Source: Sinonovacula constricta
Taxonomy: Eukaryota > Mollusca > Bivalvia > Cardiida > Solecurtidae
DNA length: 64,000 nt
Direction: 5' to 3'
NCBI GenBank assembly: GCA_007844125.1
Contig: CM017561.1
Span: forward strand, 25,463,479 to 25,527,478
A model generated the notes under the pieces. The model had not been told where the DNA came from and did not search any database. It was given only the letters and a program-made list of their open reading frames with translations. Positions 23,278 to 33,976 of the stretch are shown piece by piece; within the stretch, counting starts at the first letter, position 1, and every line of letters starts with the position of its first letter. Position numbers and translations under genes: made by a program.

Positions 23278-25344
23278 GGGTTCTCCGGTTGTGTAGAGCA
23301 CACCAGCGCCATCACCCAGCTCATACGTGAGGCAAAGGCAGGGAAGAAGGACCTAACAGTAGTGTGGCTCGACCTCGCCAACGCTTACGGTTCAATCCCC
23401 CACCAGCTGATCTACACAGCCCTCCAACACTACCACGTCCCAAACCATGTACAGAAAATCATCAGCAACTATCTAGATGGAATCAAACTGCGATTCTCTG
23501 TTGGTGACCAGCTAACGGGATGGCAGAAGTTGGAGAAAGGAATCGTCACCGGATGCACAGTCTCCGTGGTACTCTTTATCATGGGAATGAATCTGATGAT
23601 TAACGCTGCCCTCAGGGAGACCCGTGGACCAAAGACAGAGACAGGGATACGCCTACCATCAAGCCGAGGGTTCATGGATGATCTAACCCTCACCACAACC
23701 ACCCATGTGCAGGCAAGATGGATGTTGACAGCCCTGACCGATGTCGCATCATGGGCCAGGATGAAGTTTAAGGCCGCAAAGTCCAGATCCCTGATTATCA
23801 AGAAAGGCAAGACAACAGATGGATTTACCCTCAGAGTACAGAACGAGGAGATCCCTTCAATCACGAAGAGTCCAATCAAGTGCCTCGGGAAATGGTTCGA
23901 TGCAAGTCTGCAGGATAGAGACAATGTCAAAAGGCTTGTGACCCAGGTAGAAGATGGACTGAAGAAGATAGACCGTAGCAACCTCCCTTGAAAGTATAAA
24001 GCCTGGCTATACCAGCATGCCCTACTACCAAGGCTAGTCTGGCCAATGATGCTGTATGAGGTACCCAGCTTAACAATAGAATCACTAGAGAGGATCACCA
24101 GCCGCCACCTGAGAAAATGGCTAGGAGTCCCTCCTAGTTTCTCCAGCGTTGGACTCTATGGGAAGAGCAATCAGCTTCAACTCCCGCTATCTTCACTGGT
24201 GGAGGAGTTCAAGACAGCCAAGACAAGACTGGTCCTCACCCTAAGAGATTCTCCTGATGAGCAAATCCGTGAAGCAGGGATTGTTACTCGTACAGGCAGA
24301 AAATGGTCAGCTACAGAAACTGTCAGCCAGGCAGAGAGCGCACTCAAGCACAAGAACATGGTCGGAATGACTGCTGTCGGACGACATGGGATTGGTGCAA
24401 CAAAGACACTTCTGTGGAGCCAGGCAGCCCAGAATGAGAGGCGTACCATGATACAGCAAGAAGTCAGGAGAACAGAAGAAAACAAAAGGCAAGCTAGAGC
24501 AGTAGAGATGGGGGCACAAGGAGCATGGACCACATGGGATACCATAGACAGAAAGCTGACCTGGGAGGACATCTGGAAGTACGAACCACTGAGGCTGTCC
24601 TTCCTCCTCAGGTCAGTCCATGACCTCCTACCATCCCCAGCTAACCTCTGCCGATGGGGACTGTCGACAGACCCAACATGCAAGCTCTGTGACCGCCCGG
24701 GCACTCTAGAACATGTCCTGTCTTCTTGTTCTACAGCACTGACACAAGGAAGATTTAGATGGCGTCATGACAACGTACTCAGAGAGGTGGCTGACTGGCT
24801 GGAAATTGAAAGAAAGAAGGATAGAAGAAGTAACCCTCAGCAACATCACATCAACTTTGTGAAGCCGGGGGAAGCTACCAAGCCACAGTCAACCAAGAAA
24901 ACATCAATCCTGGATGGTACCACAGGTTGGAACATGGAGGTCGACCTAGGAAAGAAGCTTGTGTTCCCAGGTATTGTCCAGACCAACCTCAGACCAGACA
25001 TCATACTGTGGTCAGAAACGGGGAAGAAGCTCATCATGATCGAGCTAACAGTACCCTGGGAAACACGATGTGAAGAGGCCTACGAGAGGAAGAAGGCCAA
25101 GTACACAGAGCTTCTTATCCAATGCAGGGAAAGAGGCTATCGCACATGGCTGTTCCCCATTGAAGTAGGCGCCAGGGGATTCTGTTCCCAATCTGTGTGC
25201 CGACTGATGGCAGAAATCGGGACGACTGGCAGAGACAGGCGCAGGACTGTCCAAAGACTGAGCCAAGCTGCAGAGCGTGCGTCTAGCTGGCTGTGGCTAC
25301 GACGAGAGGAGAGGAGCTGGAAGCTATCAACCTCCACACCGTAA
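23278..25344 (+). pseudogene. Non-LTR retrotransposon ORF: reverse transcriptase + CCHC + restriction-like endonuclease
   Basis: One reading frame from 23278 to the TAA at 25342-25344, interrupted only by a TGA at 23989-23991. It begins inside the reverse transcriptase (GFSGCVEHTSAITQL), then has the motif A region WLDLANAYGS, the active site FMDD, and LGKWFDASLQDRDNV. After the stop the thumb region continues (YKAWLYQHALLPRLVWP). A CX2CX7HX4C knuckle (CKLCDRPGTLEHVLSSC) follows. The C-terminal endonuclease has RPDIILW and MIELTVPWE, a PD-(D/E)XK pattern. This order, RT-CCHC-endonuclease at the C-terminus, is that of R2/R4/Hero/NeSL-type elements; I cannot assign the clade. Catalytic residues are intact but the 5' part and any N-terminal zinc fingers are missing. 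Confidence 0.9.
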
Positions 25345-25580
25345 GACGGTGGGGCCACTCGCTATCAGATATACATGGATAAGGCCCGAAATATCTATGA
25401 CGGCGAGCACCATGCTGATGATGGAGGTCGATGAGCAAACCACTGACCACAACAGACCGACAGTTCCTGAGTCTCTGGCCGGCAGTACTCGTGGGTCTGC
25501 ACAACAGGCCTGGGGAAACCGGTTAGAGACAGATCCTCAACAGATGCAGGAAAGCAGGAACAATGGTCAGCAGGCTGTTT
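23278..25580 (+). mobile_element. 5'-truncated RLE-type LINE
   Basis: Includes the frame above plus a likely 3' UTR of ~240 bp that stays GC-richer than its surroundings until ~25580. There is no poly-A tail, as is common for R2-like elements. The 5' end is abrupt at ~23275, consistent with incomplete reverse transcription. It lies ~400 bp upstream of the C12orf56-like start codon in divergent orientation. Confidence 0.8.
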
Positions 25581-25599
25581 CACACACAAACAATTATGG

Positions 25600-26740
25600 T
25601 TTTTATTTGATAGGTTTTAATCACTATAAATCACCAGATCAAGTATGTAAAATGTTTTATAGAATGGTTTAAAACAAAATATAAAGAAAATCCAGACACC
25701 ATTTAATATGTTTTTTTCAAGATGTTACGTATGTAGAAAAGGGGCAAAATTATTAAAATTAACTAACTATATAACTTAAGTGCGCACTTATCCCTTGTCA
25801 CGCATTTTAAAGTGGAATAAATAAAGACGAAATCTGAGAGAAAAAGTAAACAGAACGATTTGGCATGTCATTGATTCGGATGGCAATAGTGCTGTTACAA
25901 AGCAATATTATTACGTAATTATTTGCTAATGAGGTAAATAATTACACATTGAACTGACCTTGAAATATAACTTAGCAAAAGTTGCTGTCGAGTGAAAGTT
26001 AGTATGTCATTCAATATATGACCGAAATACTACCAAATATCAAATGACTTATTATGAAATGCGAGTTTTCAATATTAGCCAAGATGGACACTGTTATTTA
26101 GTAGCCTACACCAGGAAGCGGTCACGAAAGTAATAATTAGTCTGAACATATTCTGTTTGCGTGCGTTTTTGTTTGTTTGTTGTTTATTGTTTTTTATTAA
26201 AATATTCGTAAAAATAAAGAATTTAAGAACTGGGCAAGGACTAAAATCTCATGTCGGGTATTTGGTTTGAACCCGGAACCCTCCGTTCCCGAGTCCATAA
26301 TTTTAGCCTTTTGACTAGAATATTTTAAACATTGCTTTCTTTGTGTTGGAGCTTTATGAATTATCATCCAAATAGAATGAGATCTGTTTGAAAACTTCAA
26401 GGGTCTAGGGTTTGAATTGTCAACATCCGATCCCAATTCCTTAACTTTAACCTCTTTTCCAAGAATCACTCAAGCATGCTACAAGCTGTTTTGCTATGGA
26501 CTGTTTCGTTGCTAATAGATAATCTCACTTTGTTAACATGCAGTCCGAACATCGAATGACGTACCGAGAAGCATTCCTAGCTACTTACGTAAGTATGAAT
26601 GTGAAAGGGCGTACCGAGAATCCATGTACAATTGCGTTTAAGGTTTTAGACGTTTTAATGATAAAATGAAACAAACCCAAGAAAAGTGACAGGCACATGA
26701 ACATAAATATAGAAATACATAAAAAAATAAATAATAAAAA
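25600..26740. other. Intergenic, no feature recognised
   Basis: AT-rich sequence. A minus-strand 90-codon open frame (26197-26469) has no recognisable domain. Confidence 0.45.
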
Positions 26741-26744
26741 AGAG

Positions 26745-26996
26745 CTAAGTTTACCGAATTATGACCCGTATTTCATCAGGGTTATGAAAGTCCGCAAAGC
26801 AGACATTCCCCATGTACAAATTTAAGTGAGCATTCCATATATAGGCGTCGCGCTCTAGCACCGGCGCAAGTCAGCTGGAAGATCTTCCCACAGCAAGTCC
26901 TTCACCCCGACGGGGACTCGAACCCATGCGGTGAGAGACTAAGCAGTCAGAGGAGTTACAAATCAGCAGCTCAACCACTACGCCACGGGCGCCCCC
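26745..26996 (-). mobile_element. tRNA-derived SINE (third family)
   Basis: Minus strand: gggggcgcccgtggcgtagt, A box tggcgtagtggttgagc, B box gggttcgagtcc, then a body with ggaagatcttccagctgac. A decayed relative lies at 54.7 kb. The head has a long variable region, as in Leu/Ser tRNAs, but is not a clean cloverleaf. Confidence 0.7.
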
Positions 26997-27356
26997 GACT
27001 TCATTTGCGATTAAAATACAATTTTACCAAATTATATAAAGTGCATCTGTCGTCCTGGATTTGCTGTACTAGTAAGTTTAAAAATGTTTGTTTTTATATT
27101 TAGTTTGGGAAAAGTTATTTCAAATTAATCACCCTCGAATGCCCACCTTCGGGGTGGAAGCGATGTGCAGATAATCGTTCTGTTCAACAATTTAGTCTTA
27201 GTTACTTGATAAACTAGCGTTGGCAGTAACTTGGCATTGATATGCGCATGGCCGTTTTAGTGATATCAAACTATTAGCGGTAATATACAAGAATTCCCTC
27301 GAAAAATTCTGTATAGAACCACAGCACATGACTCCACCTACTCACAGGAGGGGGAA

Positions 27357-27382
27357 CCCCCCCCCCCCCCCCCCCCCCCCCC
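27357..27382. repeat. 26-base poly-C tract
   Basis: Uninterrupted C run followed by gcccccgc. The minus strand is a G run that can form quadruplexes. Its true length is uncertain because homopolymers are often misassembled. Confidence 0.85.
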
Positions 27383-27639
27383 GCCCCCGCAGCACACTTT
27401 CTGGATCCGCAGCTGGCATATACCGGAAAATTTCAATCTGATATCAGTGAACTAGGTCTTAAACTCTCCATCGGTATAGTATAAAATCGTTTAAGTCGTT
27501 AATGAAAATTGAAAATATTCCCGATATACATGTATTTGCAATAACATCGAACATGATAGCCAATCGCAGAGATACAGTATGATCATGTAAACAAATAACG
27601 ACCGAAGACCACCTTCGAAAATTGCACAGATTATACGTT

Positions 27640-28055
27640 ATTTTTGTTAAATGACTTATCAAATATTTGTTTTTACTTTTACATTTGGCTTGCACGTGAA
27701 TACCTTTGTCATGTGCCTTTTCAAATTGTTGTATATGTTGAAATGCTCATAGGACTTTATCATATATTCTTATTCATGATCCCAACACTCTTACTTGTGC
27801 AGTATGGCGGTCGTAAAAATCTCTTCGTGCATGTTATTTATGTTGTCATTTAATTCATCCTATAAGGATTGTATTTCCTTTGATGGACATTGGACTTTGT
27901 TTACTCAATTCCGTCTTCACATGAACAGGATGCTACAACCATGTACTCCTCTCTGGTCAATTATTGTGGGTCTTCTAATCGAAATAATACCTGTCTCTTT
28001 TCTAAACACCATGTGGTCATTATTTTTCAATGACGTCACTACTTTCGTCAAACAA
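27640..28055 (+). repeat. Dispersed family B copy
   Basis: Shares atggacattgg...tcttcacatgaacaggatgct and caatgacgtcactactttcg with the inverted copy at 29.75-30.30 kb. No coding frame is conserved between copies, so it is probably a non-autonomous element or repeat-derived sequence. Confidence 0.7.
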
Positions 28056-28059
28056 AACT

Positions 28060-28870
28060 ATAAAGTTGTAATAACATATTTCTATCAGCTCGCCAGTCGG
28101 TATGGGATAAAATATCAACAGTTTAAGAGATTTAAGAGATTTAGTTTTCACATATTTAATATGGAGTATGAAAGATAATTTGCTGTCAATTATGACACCT
28201 AGGAATTTAGTTTCCTTGACAACAGGAATACGAACTTATTAAGAAAAATTGTTGTGCAAAGTTCTTTTCTGACAGAAGTGCATGCAGTTTGTGTTGGTGG
28301 GTGAACATTTAAAACCATTGTTTTTACTCCAAGTTTGTAATTTGTTGAGGCATTGTTTTAATTGCCTTTAAATGGTGTTCATATTTTTGGATTGATAGCA
28401 TATAAGAAAATCATCCACGTATAATGAACGTATACTGAAATTCTTTAGAGTAATTTTCTGAAGATGAATCTTTTGCAAAACTTTTAACAAGAGTGTCTGA
28501 AATTTATTTTTGTTTGTTATTATCGGGTAATCAGATTTTAAAAGATTCACTGTTGCTGAAGGAGTTTTACCGCTAATTTTCGTAATGGCTGACCAAACAT
28601 TTTTAACGAAGTTTTACTGGTTATACCAGAAACAAACTTCTGCCAAGATGGTTTTTTGGCCTGTTTAATTATTTACATGCTCTTTGCCCTTTCGTTTTGT
28701 ACATTATCTAAATTTGTACTAGTAGGTTGAATATTCAATTTCTTAAGTACCACTCTATGTTTTCTTACCGCTAACACCTTTTGTTTTATTAAGGGTACTC
28801 TCGATGTGGTCAAAATTTGATAATCTACTGTCAATCCGATCTATTCTTCATATTAGCAGTGAAAACAGCT
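28060..28870 (-). pseudogene. Decayed Jockey-type LINE reverse transcriptase
   Basis: Minus-strand fragments in changing frames: SWQKFV-like and KNVWSAITKISGKTPSATV (linker and fingers), then a jump straight to SLYVDDFLICYQSKNMNTI (active-site YVDD), LNKLQTWSKNNGFK, KFLGVIIDSKLSF and ILSHTDWRAD. The region between the linker and YVDD, including motif A, is deleted. Several stops and at least one frameshift occur. The YVDDFLICY and LSHTDWxAD signatures are typical of Jockey-like elements in marine invertebrates. Confidence 0.7.
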
Positions 28871-29147
28871 CATCTGTTCTGTAATTTGGTGTGTTTTGAT
28901 ATGACATATATGGCTGACTATGTTTGGAGCCATTATTCCCCATGTACACAGGTGGAGGGAAATAAGAAAGTATGTTATTAGTCAGCGTAAATCATTGTTG
29001 AGGCATGTTGCTCGAAAAGAAAGCCAATCCATTTATTTCCTCCTGTGCATTTGTCGCTGTTTTCAACCATTTGCTTATTTTCCTTATTGTCCTTTTGTTC
29101 ACGCCTTGCTTTCACCTGGGTGTTTTTGTCCTATTTTCCACTTTCTA

Positions 29148-29161
29148 TCCCCCCCCCCCCC
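29148..29161. repeat. Short poly-C tract
   Basis: Thirteen or so C in a row. A second C run within 2 kb of the 26-base one. Confidence 0.7.
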
Positions 29162-29749
29162 TCAATATATAACATAAACTGCACACTTTTCTGTTTACAC
29201 GACGCTTTCGAAGCTCTATTAACGCAACCTATATCTATTTCAGCCACTTTATTCAAATGTTATTCACTTTTTTTTTCTTTTTTTTTATCAGATCTGAATT
29301 TGTACACCCGCCATTCTCGCGCATGCGCATAATAATATAACTGTTAACATTAACAAATGAAATCCGGTGCTATTTTCGTTTTATTTTCACGAGAACTAAC
29401 TGTGTGAACCTAATCATAATGTTGCAGTTACAAAATCAAACCCTTCAAGAATCGGACGAATGCACCAAGGTCTGAGATAACTGGGCTGCTTACGCTTTTC
29501 GCGTGCGACATACCGGTTAAGATAAAGTAAAATAAATAAATAACATAACATAAATAAAATAAAAAGAATAAGTAAATAAATTATAACTACTGTTGAAATC
29601 CATGATACAGGCATTGAAAGATAACTTATTTGATATTCGCAGAAATTGCTGCATGTCCCCCATTAAACACATTGGTAAGGACCACAATATACACACCTGA
29701 TTTGGACATGATATTTCTCATACACATGAGTCCCCGTTTATTTTTATTT

Positions 29750-30304
29750 TTTTCAAACTGCGCACACACTTCAATAAGAATAAATGACAAAGTCCAATGA
29801 GCATTGCAACATATACCAAACTCCGAAAAGGCACATAACAAAGGTATTTCACATGCAAGCCAAGCGAAAAGTAAGAACAAATTTGTGATGAGTCATTTAA
29901 CGAAAAGAGCAAACCCGACAGTTACCGTCTTGTAACGGTCAGTCGGCAATATGGACCGACTGGGATGCTTAAACCGGTTTCTCAGAGCTCAAACCTCGCA
30001 CTTCCTGACGAGTTTCTCAAATGCAAGAAAACCGATCTATTTGAAAACAAAATGTCCATGCGCTGATATTTTCTATACGTTATGACGAAAGTAGTGACGT
30101 CATTGAAAAATAATGCCCACATAGTGTTTAGAAAAGAATATGGTATTATTTCGATTTGAAAAACTACACAAAAATGGATGACTATAAATAAAATTAACTT
30201 TCTGAATCATGAACAAACATGACCAAAGACGAATAAATGGTTGTAGCATCCTGTTCATGTGAAGATGGAATTGAGGAACCAAAGTTCAATGTCCATCAAA
30301 GGAA
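29750..30304 (-). repeat. Dispersed family B copy, inverted
   Basis: Reverse-complement relative of 27.64-28.05 kb, plus an additional left part (aaagtccaatgagcattgca, gtcatttaacg, accgtcttgtaacggtcagt). It ends at the hAT MITE, which appears to have inserted in it. Confidence 0.7.
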
Positions 30305-30312
30305 GTACACGT

Positions 30313-30650
30313 CAGGCGCGTATCTGGGCCGTTTTGAAGTTACGCACAATTACAAGGGAAATAACCTTTGTACTAATATATTCGGTTCTTTACTAACGAG
30401 TAACAGGTAAAATGCAAGAAACTTAACGCAAAATATGAAGTCTAAAATCCTGACGTGTATAAGTTGAATCATTTAAACCTTTTTCAACTTGACTGGTTTG
30501 GTAATAAGATTTTATAACATAGAATACGGAAATAAATAATATAATTCCTTAACCGGGTTAGGCATCGACTATCTTAGTGTTTTTGGGACATCAGATTTTC
30601 GATTTTTCGAACGGAGGTTACGCACGTGCGTAATGGCAGAACCGCGCCTG
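30313..30650 (+). mobile_element. hAT-type MITE, copy 2
   Basis: 338 bp, ends CAGGCGCG...CGCGCCTG, with a perfect 8-bp target-site duplication GTACACGT at 30305-30312 and 30651-30658. It aligns along its length with the 8869-9227 copy, with small indels. Non-autonomous. Confidence 0.9.
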
Positions 30651-30659
30651 GTACACGTA

Positions 30660-31499
30660 ACAAGTCGCTAGGTCCCCGTTTATGCTTAGTATTTTAAACA
30701 TTGATACACACATATGGCCGCCACAAGGTCTCCGTTTATATACGTTATACTGATAAAAAATCACAAACTAAAGTGGACTCTGAGTAGTTGTATGAAACCA
30801 CTTCATGATCAACAACTCGCAACACATTGACGTTCTATAGTAGTAGCGGAAGTACTTCATTATTATTTAAATGATAACATTTATAAATAAATTACATATA
30901 TCATACACTTAATACTTAACTAAATTTAAAAATAAATGATAAATTAATATGGATGTTGCCATCTAAGCTTGATAGTACTTCTCGTTGTTGACGAATATAC
31001 ATAGTAACGATGTATCGTTATAGCAAGCTTAATTGCATAAAAACATGAGCGCTAAATGCACATTTGCATATAATACAAACATACAGTTGTCTTTTTAAAA
31101 CTTGTCTATCTCGTATGAAAAAAATGTTTTACCAAAAAAGTATTGTACATGTACTTAGACAAGTGATTTGATGAAGTTGCTATTTTTTTTTTCTCTTGCT
31201 TCTTTGCTTACTATCAAGCACACTAGAACCCCCTCAAACAGGAATTATTTAAACATTTATTTAAAATGTCAAAGAGGCTGATACCTCTTATGACAAATCA
31301 AGCTTAGCAGCAGCAAGCAATAGCAGCAGAATTAGTAGTAGTGGCAGTAGTTGTTGTAATAGTAGCAGCAGCAGCAGTAATTTTATCAGCATTCAATACC
31401 ATAGTGACCGTGGCAAAAATGCAATGCGTAACCAATCCAAAGCCTGATGTGTTGTTGCAGTATGTGATTCTTTAACCGTTTCAGCTACACTAATCCCAC
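30660..31499. other. Intergenic, no feature recognised
   Basis: AT-rich. A short imperfect AGC/AGT-rich patch at 31.31-31.38 kb is the only simple repeat. Confidence 0.45.
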
Positions 31500-31765
31500 C
31501 ATGTTTATTGCTGTCGGGTTACTGTAAATGCGTAATGTGGAGACGCTTCGTAATACGGCTTCAGTATGGAGAGGCGAATATAAGTTTTGGAACATGTGGC
31601 TCAACCATTTTGTTGATTTTTCTTATGTATAACATATGGAGTATCCAATGTCATATTTGTAACCAACTAGATTGTGTGCAAATCACGCACTTTAAGCCTG
31701 GAAATGGTAACTCAAATGCCCTTTTCTGCCTAATAAATCTATTGTTGTTGTTGTTGTTGTTGTGT
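31500..31765 (+). mobile_element. Possible retroelement 3' end with (TTG)n tail
   Basis: Sequence ending tgcctaataaatctattg followed by about seven TTG units. An AATAAA next to a simple-repeat tail is usual for mollusc LINE/SINE 3' ends. No domain could be recognised upstream. Confidence 0.35.
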
Positions 31766-31904
31766 GAGTGTGTCTTACAAGATGATAAGATCATGATTAA
31801 GCGAAAGTTTATATGGACACAAAGATCAGAGGATAATGATAATAATAATGATAATTTTGTCAAATTGTGTCTTATCATCTCTGCCATTTTGCGTAGACTT
31901 TGGT

Positions 31905-32045
31905 TTTTCCTTTAGTGTGCAATGTCTTGTTTCTGTTTTTATCACATTTACATCTAACCTGTTTGCCTTTATCTAGAGGTAGTTTAGATTTTTAAATATC
32001 TGTGGAAATTTTGATAGGACCTTTTCTTATTTTCCTATTATGACT
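31905..32045 (+). repeat. Dispersed repeat shared with 38.46-38.60 kb
   Basis: Both places contain taaatatctgtggaaatttt-like sequence and gataggaccttttcttattt. Part of the composite repeat at 38.4-38.8 kb. Confidence 0.6.
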
Positions 32046-33371
32046 AATGTGCTATGACATTTTTTTTACTTACGTAGAGCTAAAATGGAAAGCGCGGCAG
32101 AAGAACACCACCCACCAACATTGTATACTAGACCGACGCACAAACAGACACGAACAGCACTTGCCCGCTGTTAAATATGAGTTCAAAGAACGAACAGACA
32201 AACCGTACAATTTGTTATAAGCCAACATGTAGGCCCGCATTTGGTATATGGGCAATGCGACATCATATAGTTTACCAATATAAATATTTATGTTCTAAGT
32301 ACGACCCTGCGAATCAAAATTATCAATGCCTGGGTGGGTTGTAGGATAGTATAAACTTATCCGAATCCAAAACAGTAATTTTGATTTTTTACAATAAAAG
32401 TCACAACAACTAATCCAGTAGTAATATTATCATTAGTACGTAGGAGCATCTGCATGTTTCGGTGCATTTAGATGTACTTCAAATACAAGTGTAATACTAA
32501 TGTCAGTAAAACTATTAGAACAGCTAAGATAAATTACTCTTGCTATTGATTCATAAAGCTAACTTATCAACATACATGTAGTCCATTGGCCCCATCCCAT
32601 AAACATCTCAGGTGAGCGACCAAAGACCGTCATGTCTGTCTTGGTAGTTAACTAAACATTGTCCCTGAAACCTCGATTTCACGGAAAATAATTGAAACTT
32701 TATAAGGTGTAAATATGATTAACAGTAAGATACATGTAAGTAGTCAAGAATGTGATAATTGTCTTTAATGGGATATAAAAAATTAGAATGCTAAATATTC
32801 GACTCACGGGCATTAATATTTAACTAGGACAATAATACGGTGTAACATTTTGGCCTAAGAGATCCACCAAACAAGGAGACCAAATGGTGTATGGGCAAGC
32901 AGTCTTCAGAAAGGCAAACATAAGAAACAGAAGTCATAAGACATAATTCATAACTTAAAATAGTTAAGACATATTACATAATACATAAGACATTATTCCT
33001 AATACATAACACAAATTACTTACGACAGAAGTCACAAGACATGAGAATAAAATGTAATACGTTTATATAATTAAAATTGTTTTGTTTTGTTTTGAATACT
33101 TGGAGTTAGTGTCCGTTTCTTAAGTATTGAATCTGTGAAATCCTTTGTAATTTATTGTGATATAATTGTCTCTAGACACTATTTTTTATATTTTTGCTGC
33201 AAAATGTTAAATGCAGGGCAAATACATAACATGAACTGTTTTGGGAAAGGTATATAACCAGGGCCAAGGGAGATTATGCACTCTTGATGTAAACAAATTT
33301 CTAAAATTGTTATTTCAATGTTATAACATTTTCCTTCCTGAGTTATGTTTTAAAAATTAATATAACATATA
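32046..33371. other. Intergenic, no feature recognised
   Basis: AT-rich. A cluster of 'cataagacata' variations near 32.93-33.05 kb looks like a degenerate short repeat. No gene. Confidence 0.4.
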
Positions 33372-33976
33372 CAGTAGAAACTACCTAAACCGCAACCTCT
33401 GAACTCCGGAATCTTCTAAAAACTGCATACTTTTTTGCGGTCCCGATTTGTTTGTTTCTATTTTTTTTCTTAGAAAAAAACGCTTCTGAAAATCAATTCC
33501 GAATTCCGCAAACCGGTAAGATTTTGATAGAATTTTCCTTCATATCCAATGTCATTTTACCTCCGTAAACCGCAAAAGAAGATGGAAGCCATATGTCATC
33601 ATGGATGCTTGTGTATTGTCAACAATACAGGTGTATAATGCGTAAATCGTTACTCAAAGATTTACTTAATGCAGATGACCAATGGATATGTTCCTCATTG
33701 TTTGCAGAATTGTATAAATTGTCAATGTTTTTTTCTCATTCTTCAATGTGGTAAATGCAATCATGTTGTTTTAAAATATCAAATAGAAAAATATATAACA
33801 AACACAAAGGAAAAAAAAACATTTACATTATCGAAAAAATATGGTATTACTATTATTAGTAACTACCTATATAGTAAATATCATTGCCAAAGGAGAAACA
33901 CTTTGCAAACCGAAATACTATCTATACCGAAATTTTCTGCTGGTCCGGAACACTTCCGGTTTAGGGAGTTTCTACT
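33372..33976. mobile_element. pogo-like MITE
   Basis: Left end TA-CAGTAGAAACTACCTAAAC, right end reverse-complemented TAGTAGAAACTCCCTAAACC. The ~20-bp inverted ends, a CAGTA start and an adjoining TA fit pogo/Tc1-like elements. The right terminus has lost its last bases. Inner copies of 'ccgcaaacc' lie near the left end. No transposase. Confidence 0.6.

Noticed and set aside
24177..25358. Several minus-strand frames of 60-175 codons opposite the LINE
   Set aside because: Antisense shadows of the GC-richer reverse transcriptase/endonuclease frame, with no domains.
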